A program made the translations under genes and the position numbers. Positions 6,495 through 11,176 of a stretch of 11,176 nt of DNA are shown here, piece after piece. Under the pieces are notes generated by a model. That model was not told the DNA's origin. It worked only from the letters and a program-made list of their open reading frames with translations, and did not search any database. Source of the DNA: Sulfurovum sp. (lineage in GTDB: Bacteria > Campylobacterota > Campylobacteria > Campylobacterales > Sulfurovaceae); NCBI GenBank assembly GCA_015661535.1, contig DQVY01000176.1, positions 1-11,176 on the forward strand, written 5' to 3'. Numbering within the stretch: the first letter of the stretch is position 1; every line of letters starts with the position of its first letter.

Positions 6495-7930
6495 CCTACA
6501 CTTCCTTCTAATGTTAATTCTAATAATGCTTTGGCTTCAACCGCGTACTCCATAGGGAGCTGGCTAAAGACTTGTTTACAAAAACCGTGGACTATCATAG
6601 ACACGGCATCTTCTTCTGTGATACCTCTTTGACGTAAGTAAAAGAGTTGTTCATCCGATATTTTAGATGTAGTTGCTTCATGCTCCACTTGACCCTGTGT
6701 ATCTTTAGATTCAAGGTAAGGGAAAGTATGCGCGCCACATTCGCTTCCTATAAGGAGTGAATCACACTCAGAGTAGTTTCTTGCACCTTCTGCTGAAGCA
6801 TTTATCTTCACCAATCCTCTATAGGTATTTTGACCTTTCATGGCCGAGATACCTTTTGAGATGATAGTAGACTTGGTGTTTTTACCAATATGTATCATCT
6901 TTGTACCTGTGTCTGCCTGTTGGGCCAGGGTAGTGACTGCAACTGAGTAGAACTCACCCACTGAGTTGTCACCTTTTAAGATACAAGATGGGTACTTCCA
7001 TGTAATAGCTGAACCAGTTTCTACCTGTGTCCAGGAAACTTTTGCGTTGTCACCTTCACAGATGGCTCTTTTGGTTACAAAATTGTAAATCCCGCCTTTA
7101 CCTGTTTCATCTCCTGGGTACCAATTTTGAATGGTAGAGTATTTGATCTCTGCATCTTTTAAGATAATCAGTTCAACCACGGCAGCATGAAGTTGGTGCT
7201 CATCACGCGTAGGTGCGGAACATCCTTCATTGTACGAGACATGTGAACCCTCATCTGCAATGATAAGTGTACGCTCAAACTGTCCTGTATTAATAGCATT
7301 GATCCTAAAGTACGTACTTAGTTCCATAGGACAACGTACACCTTTTGGAATATAGACAAAGGTACCATCTGTAAATACTGCAGAGTTGAGTGCTGCAAAA
7401 TAATTGTCTGCCATAGGCACTACAGAGAACATGTACTTTTTAACAAGTTCCGGGTAGTCACGTATTGCTTCAGAAATAGAACAGAAGATAACCCCGTGTT
7501 TTTCAAGCTCTTCAGAGTAGGTTGTTTTAACAGAAACAGAATCCACAACAGCATCTACAGCTACTTTAACACCTGCAAGCTGCTTTTGTTCATCTAGAGA
7601 GATACCTAGTTTTTCATAGGCTTCTAAGATTTTAGGGTCTACTTCATCTAGCGAGTCCAGTTGCTCTTTTGGTGCAGCAAAATAGGAGATAGACTGATAG
7701 TCTATAGAGGTATAGTCCAGTTTAGCCCAGTGAGGCTCTGTCATTGTCTCCCATTTTTTAAGTGCTTTGAGTCTAAGTTCAAGCATCCATTCAGGTTCTT
7801 CTTTTTTCTTAGAGATGAAAGCAATTGTCTCTTCGCTAAGCCCTGGAGGTGCTGTTTCGGTTTCGATATCTATCTCAAAGCCAAGTGCATACTCACCTGA
7901 GACAGCTTTATCCAATCCTTCATTTGCCAT
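6491..7930 (-). CDS. sufB: SufB, Fe-S cluster assembly scaffold subunit
   Basis: A 479-residue SufB, the main scaffold subunit of SufBC2D, which receives sulfur from SufE and carries the nascent cluster. Diagnostic segments include IPKGVRCPMELSTYFRIN (194-211), DEGSHVSYNEGCSAP (226-240), IYNFVTKRA and NYSECDSLLIG (385-394). C389 aligns with E. coli SufB C405, the cysteine needed for assembly. The C-terminal LFYLRQRGI motif is shared with SufD. The length matches the family and no intein is present. It is the first gene of the operon, with an AAGGA ribosome site six bases before the ATG and a good promoter just upstream. Confidence 0.97.
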   Translation of the reverse strand: MANEGLDKAVSGEYALGFEIDIETETAPPGLSEETIAFISKKKEEPEWMLELRLKALKKWETMTEPHWAKLDYTSIDYQSISYFAAPKEQLDSLDEVDPKILEAYEKLGISLDEQKQLAGVKVAVDAVVDSVSVKTTYSEELEKHGVIFCSISEAIRDYPELVKKYMFSVVPMADNYFAALNSAVFTDGTFVYIPKGVRCPMELSTYFRINAINTGQFERTLIIADEGSHVSYNEGCSAPTRDEHQLHAAVVELIILKDAEIKYSTIQNWYPGDETGKGGIYNFVTKRAICEGDNAKVSWTQVETGSAITWKYPSCILKGDNSVGEFYSVAVTTLAQQADTGTKMIHIGKNTKSTIISKGISAMKGQNTYRGLVKINASAEGARNYSECDSLLIGSECGAHTFPYLESKDTQGQVEHEATTSKISDEQLFYLRQRGITEEDAVSMIVHGFCKQVFSQLPMEYAVEAKALLELTLEGSVG

Positions 7931-7958
7931 TTAATATCCTTAATGTAATCATTGTCAA

Positions 7959-7987
7959 TTTATAGCATAAAAGAGCCTATTGGTCAA
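7959..7987 (-). promoter_or_regulatory. Promoter of the suf operon
   Basis: On the minus strand TTGACC (7982-7987), a 17-base spacer ending in TGC, and TATAAA (7959-7964) form a near-consensus sigma-70 promoter with an extended -10. It is the best-matched promoter in the window. Predicted transcription starts near 7952, giving a leader of about 22 nt with an AAGGA site. A short inverted repeat AATG-TAAT-CATT (plus strand, 7942-7953) covers the start point and could be part of an operator, but it matches no operator convincingly. Confidence 0.65.
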
Positions 7988-8088
7988 GCTTTTTTAGCAT
8001 ATAGGAGTAAATTTGTCTTATTTAACCTTTTCAGTATCAAATAGAGCGTTTATTATGAGGGTTTTCTGAAAAAGAATGTACTGCGAAT

Positions 8089-9555
8089 CTAGGGTCTATA
8101 AACCCTGACATTCTGACGATCTTCCGAATCTTTCAGGTATTGTGCATGGAGTTGGGACATGATACCCTTTTCACAGTAAAGGAGATATTCTTTGTCCTGC
8201 GGCAGTTTTTTGAACTCCGTTTTGAGTTTATGAAAAGGTATTTTTATACTCTTCCCCTTGGTTTCTATACAATCATCCTCTGCCCGTATATCTATAACCA
8301 CATACTCACCTTTGCTCAAATCACTTATGACTTCTATGGCTGCCGCATTTGCAACATTATCTACGATCTCATCAACATAGATCGTTTGTGCATCTTCTAC
8401 TGCTTTGTCAAGTACTGTATAGTCAAAACGTTTTGCTTCTTTTTCCATACGTTTATAGGAGCCATGTGTGATAGGGTTTTTAGAGATAACACCGCAATAT
8501 TCTGGCATGTTCTCTGCAAAACGTTTGGTACCTATGTCATTTGCCATTTTAATGATCTCCGGTTTGTTCATCGTTGCTAAAGGGCGTAAAATAAGCATAG
8601 AGCTTGCCTGGTCTATAAGTGCAAGGTTACGCAGGGTTTGAGAAGAGACTTGTGCAACAGACTCTCCTGTGAGCAGGGCATCGATCTCCATCTCTTTTGC
8701 CACTTTTTCAGCAGCCAAAAGCATGAGACGTTTGAGTGTGACTCCCATATAGGTTTCATGTGTGGAGCGAAATATTTCTGTAAGTACATCATCAAAAGGT
8801 ACAGAAGTAAAAGAGACACGGTGTGATGCCCCAAATTTGTTCCAGAGGTAAAGTGCCACCTGTTTTACACCTATTTCATGTGCTATGCCACCAAGGTTAA
8901 AGAAGATAAAGTGTGTTTTTATCCCACGTTTCATGGTCAAATAAGAAGCGATAGTAGAGTCAAACCCCCCTGACATAAGAGACAAAATATCACCCTGTGT
9001 ACCCAAAGGAAATCCTGCCAAACCTACATGTTTTGTAGTGATGATATTGAGTTGGTTGTGAATCAACTCCATACGTATGGTCACTTCAGGGTTATGCAGG
9101 TCCACACCTTTTGTTTTATTGTGTGCCAACATATAGCCGCCAACAGTTTGCTCAATAGCGGTAGAGTTAAAAGGGTGTTTCCCCGAACGTTTTACTCTCA
9201 CTACAAAGGTTTTGCCAATGATCTCATGTGCCATTACTTCATTGACTTTTACTTTTATATCTTCCAGGGTTTCCATTTTGTCAAACTGCAGCGCTTCAAG
9301 TACCTGTTCAATACCGGGAGTGTCCAGAAGGGTTTGTCTTACTTCTATAAGGACATCGACGGGTGTCACTACTTCAATTTTATCGGAGAATTTCTTCACA
9401 TGTATGTCATCAGAAAAACGTCCTAAAAGTTTTATGAGGTTATTGTAGAGCTGACCGACCATTTGTCTTTTTGCAGAAGAACCTTTGACCATAATTTCAG
9501 GAAAGAGTTTTAAGATAAATTTTTGCGTTTTGGGAGATGTAGTTTCCACGATCAA
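8089..9555 (-). CDS. thiI: ThiI, tRNA 4-thiouridine synthetase with rhodanese domain
   Basis: A 488-residue ThiI of the long, E. coli-like form. It adenylates U8 of tRNA and transfers persulfide sulfur to make 4-thiouridine; the rhodanese domain also serves thiamine thiazole synthesis in enterics. Seen in order: a ferredoxin-like/THUMP region (about 10-180), the PP-loop SGGFDS (195-200), the conserved cysteine in PEYCGV (C354, matching E. coli C344), and a C-terminal rhodanese domain (about 405-488) with active-site C461 in LYCEKG (matching E. coli C456). The start is uncertain: TTG at 9555 lies only four bases after the AAGG site, while GTG at 9549, two codons later, is better spaced. Persulfide must come from a cysteine desulfurase not in this window. 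Confidence 0.94.
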   Translation of the reverse strand: MIVETTSPKTQKFILKLFPEIMVKGSSAKRQMVGQLYNNLIKLLGRFSDDIHVKKFSDKIEVVTPVDVLIEVRQTLLDTPGIEQVLEALQFDKMETLEDIKVKVNEVMAHEIIGKTFVVRVKRSGKHPFNSTAIEQTVGGYMLAHNKTKGVDLHNPEVTIRMELIHNQLNIITTKHVGLAGFPLGTQGDILSLMSGGFDSTIASYLTMKRGIKTHFIFFNLGGIAHEIGVKQVALYLWNKFGASHRVSFTSVPFDDVLTEIFRSTHETYMGVTLKRLMLLAAEKVAKEMEIDALLTGESVAQVSSQTLRNLALIDQASSMLILRPLATMNKPEIIKMANDIGTKRFAENMPEYCGVISKNPITHGSYKRMEKEAKRFDYTVLDKAVEDAQTIYVDEIVDNVANAAAIEVISDLSKGEYVVIDIRAEDDCIETKGKSIKIPFHKLKTEFKKLPQDKEYLLYCEKGIMSQLHAQYLKDSEDRQNVRVYRP

Positions 9556-9579
9556 TATGCCTTCATTTTAGTTGGGCGT

Positions 9580-9585
9580 ATTATA
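9580..9585 (-). promoter_or_regulatory. Predicted -10 box for thiI
   Basis: A perfect TATAAT on the minus strand (context GTGTTATAATACG) lies about 25-30 bases before the thiI start. A weak -35-like TTTACC sits 18 bases upstream (9604-9609). It faces away from the promoter of the small membrane-protein gene. Confidence 0.55.
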
Positions 9586-9621
9586 ACACAAGAGGGTTAA
9601 AGGGGTAAAAATTCTACTTAA

Positions 9622-9649
9622 AAATAATTGATGATCAGAGTAATTATTT
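9622..9649. repeat. AT-rich inverted repeat between divergent genes
   Basis: AAATAATT (9622-9629) and AATTATTT (9642-9649) form 8-base arms separated by 12 bases. A further related TAATTATTA follows near 9662-9670. The repeats lie between the thiI and small-gene promoters, so they could be a regulator site or an UP-type AT-rich element. Low sequence complexity makes chance a serious alternative. Confidence 0.3.
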
Positions 9650-9690
9650 CTTATGAACTTATAATTATTATTTCATTAACTAATATATGC

Positions 9691-9696
9691 TATACT
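9691..9696 (+). promoter_or_regulatory. Predicted extended -10 box for the small membrane gene
   Basis: TGCTATACT gives an extended -10 (TATACT) 32 bases before the ATG at 9729. The region upstream is strongly AT-rich; the best -35 position (TTATTT, 17-base spacer) is weak. A GAAAGG ribosome site sits six bases before the start. Confidence 0.5.
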
Positions 9697-9728
9697 TGTA
9701 TCGTAAATACATTATAGAAAGGTAGCGA

Positions 9729-10001
9729 ATGGGTTATTGTAAATGTAAAGATGCTGAATGGTTTGATGTACTCTTTGGGGTAGTGGTTTTTACTGTGATC
9801 ATTTTGGCATCAGCTGAAAAATTTATTGGACTTTTTGATCAGTTAGAGTGGTATAGAGCTTTGGCTGTCACACTTGGGGGTATCACTGTTGCCGGCACTG
9901 TCGGTGTAGTGAGCTCTTTGTCTGCGCAGTGGATCATTCGTCACATTGTAGCAGTCATTTTAACTATCAGCGCATTATGGGCTTATAGTTTAACCATGTA
10001 A
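9729..10001 (+). CDS. Small membrane protein of unknown function
   Basis: A 90-residue protein I do not recognise. It has a short polar N-terminus with a CKC motif (C4, C6) followed by an acidic stretch. Three hydrophobic segments follow (about 12-29, 43-62 and 68-88), so it is probably an integral inner-membrane protein with three helices. The middle helix is rich in small residues (TLGGITVAGTVG). A good ribosome site, an extended -10 promoter and a terminator-like hairpin after the stop support a real, single-gene unit. The cysteine pair could bind metal or be redox-active, but two cysteines alone do not show this. Its place between thiI and the NifU-like gene gives only weak context, because it is transcribed the other way. 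Confidence 0.75.
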   Translation: MGYCKCKDAEWFDVLFGVVVFTVIILASAEKFIGLFDQLEWYRALAVTLGGITVAGTVGVVSSLSAQWIIRHIVAVILTISALWAYSLTM

Positions 10002-10024
10002 GAGTTGCCCGGACAGGGCATCTT
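10000..10024. terminator. Terminator-like hairpin between convergent genes
   Basis: TGCCC/GGGCA (10006-10010 and 10016-10020) with a 5-base loop extends through a 2-base bulge into AAGA/TCTT. It directly follows the stop of the small membrane gene and lies beyond the NifU-like stop on the other strand. There is no clear U-tract. Confidence 0.45.
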
Positions 10025-10030
10025 AACTTA

Positions 10031-10951
10031 CTATATCGGTATAACCGATATATTTGGATCCAGTTTATCTTTAAGTGCATTTTCAATAGCAAAAAGTGTT
10101 CCTGTACCTGAACTTGAACAGCTACTACATGCACCGAGATAACTTATATATACTTCAAATACATCACCATTTTCTTTTACATTAAGAATGTCTATATCCC
10201 CACCATCCATCACTAAAAATTGTCTTACGGTATTGTCAATTGCAGTTTCTACAGCGATGATTCTATGGTCAGTACTTAAATCTTTAAAAGGAATAGCTGA
10301 AATTGCATTTTCTGCTTCTTCCTCTTCTTCTACTGCAATTTTATTTTCTTCTATATATGCCAATAGCTGCTCTTTGCAAGCTTCATCAGAAGATCCTGCT
10401 CTTGTATAGTTTGCAAGTGTTTCAAGAGTAAGAATATTGTGTGTTTTTATTGTCTTTTTAATAGCGTCAATACTCATTGGACTGTCTTTACAAGGTACTG
10501 TCTCTTCTTCATGTGTTAAAGGAGTATTAACATATTTTTTCACTGCAAGTTTGGCTGCATCCAATGCAAATGTAATGGCATAATTTTCTGAAGCAGGCAA
10601 TGCTTCTATAGTAGGGTTGTCACGCAATAAACGTTCTACTGCAACGTATGTGATGCTCTCTATTTCTGGCATGTTCTTATTGGAAAATAAAATTGAGAGC
10701 ATGTGATTGACTGCAATACCGGAAGCCACACCTTCATATTCATAACGTGCTAAAACAATGGTGTTTTCAAGTGTATTGATCGCCCAGTGAAGGGTGAGTT
10801 CATACCCCAGCTCTTTACTTCCATAGCTGTATGAAAATAGAGAAGCACCTAACTCTTTGGCTTCCTCTTCTGAAATAGTCCCCATATATTTAGGGTTCTC
10901 TATGAACATCGCTACCTTGATACCATAGTCATTTTTTGCTTGTGCATCCAT
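10031..10951 (-). CDS. NifU-like protein with degenerate scaffold and ferredoxin domains
   Basis: A 306-residue protein with the three-part NifU layout. Residues about 18-140 follow the IscU-type scaffold (NPKYMGTISEEEAK onward), but the three cluster cysteines are replaced by L48, V75 and A125, and the scaffold aspartate by Y50. Residues about 150-200 follow the BFD-type [2Fe-2S] domain (LTLETLANYTRAG), keeping C154 and C192 but having D156 and D189 where the other two cysteines belong. An acidic linker (about 201-215) follows. The C-terminal NifU domain (about 228-306) is intact, with MDGGDIDIL and the CSSC pair (C275, C278) in YLGACSSC. It probably acts as an Fe-S carrier or accessory protein, not a scaffold. 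The substitutions are judged against NifU sequences recalled from knowledge. AAAAGGA precedes the ATG. The frame is full length without stops, so it is not a simple pseudogene. Confidence 0.88.
   Translation of the reverse strand: MDAQAKNDYGIKVAMFIENPKYMGTISEEEAKELGASLFSYSYGSKELGYELTLHWAINTLENTIVLARYEYEGVASGIAVNHMLSILFSNKNMPEIESITYVAVERLLRDNPTIEALPASENYAITFALDAAKLAVKKYVNTPLTHEEETVPCKDSPMSIDAIKKTIKTHNILTLETLANYTRAGSSDEACKEQLLAYIEENKIAVEEEEEAENAISAIPFKDLSTDHRIIAVETAIDNTVRQFLVMDGGDIDILNVKENGDVFEVYISYLGACSSCSSSGTGTLFAIENALKDKLDPNISVIPI
10032..10052 (-). terminator. 9-bp hairpin overlapping the NifU-like stop codon
   Basis: TATATCGGT (10032-10040) and ACCGATATA (10044-10052) pair perfectly around a 3-base loop. 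The hairpin spans the last coding codons (SVIPI) and part of the stop. It may protect the mRNA 3' end or help termination together with the neighbouring hairpin at 10000-10024. Confidence 0.4.
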
Positions 10952-11049
10952 CTTTTTTCCTTTTGGATATAATGCCTACTTTAGCGAGAGAAGCTAAAAA
11001 TAGGCTAAAAAAAGAGATTTGTTTTTAATTTTAAGGGGGGAAGAGGCAG
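10952..11049 (-). promoter_or_regulatory. Upstream region of the NifU-like gene
   Basis: A 98-base gap. It contains a 6-bp hairpin TTTAGC/GCTAAA (10980-10985 and 10993-10998), a second GCTAAAA copy close by that could pair in its place, and a G6 run (11035-11040). No convincing -10 box was found, so the gene may be read from the upstream gene or from a weak promoter here. Confidence 0.25.
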
Positions 11050-11176
11050 TTAGTGTACATCTTCCAGGAGCATAGGCGTGCCAAATGCCTGGAGTTGTGC
11101 TTGTGTCTGAGAAAAGTATTGTTCCCAGAATGCAGTAAGCATTTTAAGTGTTTTGGCATCTCTGTAGCCTTTTTTA
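11050..11176 (-). CDS. C-terminal end of an unrecognised gene
   Basis: A minus-strand frame enters from beyond the right edge and gives 41 residues before TAA at 11050-11052. The readable part includes KKGYRDAKTLKMLTAFWEQY (first 20 codons) and ends in AFGTPMLLEDVH. It looks helical and amphipathic, with no low-complexity sequence, which favours a real protein end. I cannot name the family from this fragment. It lies in the same direction as, and 98 bases upstream of, the NifU-like gene. Confidence 0.5.
   Translation of the reverse strand, partial: KKGYRDAKTLKMLTAFWEQYFSQTQAQLQAFGTPMLLEDVH

Noticed and set aside
7942..7958. Possible Fur box at the suf promoter
   Set aside because: Hexamers near GACAAT-GATTAC resemble GATAAT only loosely and do not form the expected repeat array. 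Iron control is plausible, but this site does not show it.
8026..8074. Imperfect stem CTTTTTCAG/CTGAAAAGG after thiI
   Set aside because: The loop is 31 bases and there is no U-tract, so it is a poor terminator candidate.
8140..8580. Long plus-strand open frame opposite thiI
   Set aside because: It is antisense to a confidently identified gene, has no ribosome site and shows an implausible Phe/Tyr/Cys-rich composition.
9028..9426. Plus-strand open frame opposite the 5' half of thiI
   Set aside because: It is a shadow of thiI coding sequence, with no family resemblance and no promoter or ribosome site.
11035..11040. G6 run as a phase-variable tract
   Set aside because: It is too short, lies outside any gene and is not positioned in a recognisable promoter spacer.

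Overview
The window looks like chromosomal DNA of a Campylobacterota (Epsilonproteobacteria) species, probably a Sulfurovum- or Sulfurimonas-like sulfur oxidiser. This is inferred from the gene families, the moderately AT-rich sequence, the SUF operon beside a NifU-type protein whose N-terminal half follows the Helicobacter/Campylobacter NifU layout, and promoters with a clear TATAAT-type -10 box but mostly poor -35 boxes. No rRNA, tRNA, CRISPR array, insertion sequence or other mobile element is visible.

Layout. The left edge (1-1161, + strand) holds the 3' part of a seven-transmembrane GGDEF diguanylate cyclase. A 12-bp perfect hairpin separates it from a convergent, secreted SYLF-domain protein (1226-1774, -). 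Next comes a DEAD-box RNA helicase with an Arg/Gly-rich tail (1903-3429, -), which has its own promoter and a roughly 200-nt leader able to fold into a chain of hairpins. A compact minus-strand operon follows (3732-7930), in transcription order sufB-sufC-sufD-sufE and a DUF59/MIP18-family gene, with overlapping or nearly touching reading frames and a good promoter just upstream of sufB. Upstream of that lies thiI with a C-terminal rhodanese domain (8089-9555, -). thiI is divergent from a 90-residue membrane protein of unknown function (9729-10001, +). That gene converges on a NifU-like gene (10031-10951, -). The right edge holds the last 41 codons of an unrecognised minus-strand gene.

How the genes work together. 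From 3.7 to 11 kb the theme is sulfur transfer and Fe-S cluster biogenesis: the SufBCD scaffold, the SufE sulfur acceptor, a DUF59 maturation factor, ThiI (persulfide transfer to tRNA and possibly to thiamine thiazole) and a NifU-like carrier. No cysteine desulfurase (SufS/IscS/NifS) is present, so the persulfide donor must be encoded elsewhere.

Most unusual features. The NifU-like protein keeps the three-domain NifU layout but has lost all three scaffold cysteines and two of the four ferredoxin-domain cysteines; only the C-terminal CxxC carrier domain is intact. The helicase leader is heavily structured and contains two CUCCUU elements. I see no wholly new multi-gene system; most of the window is conserved housekeeping sequence.
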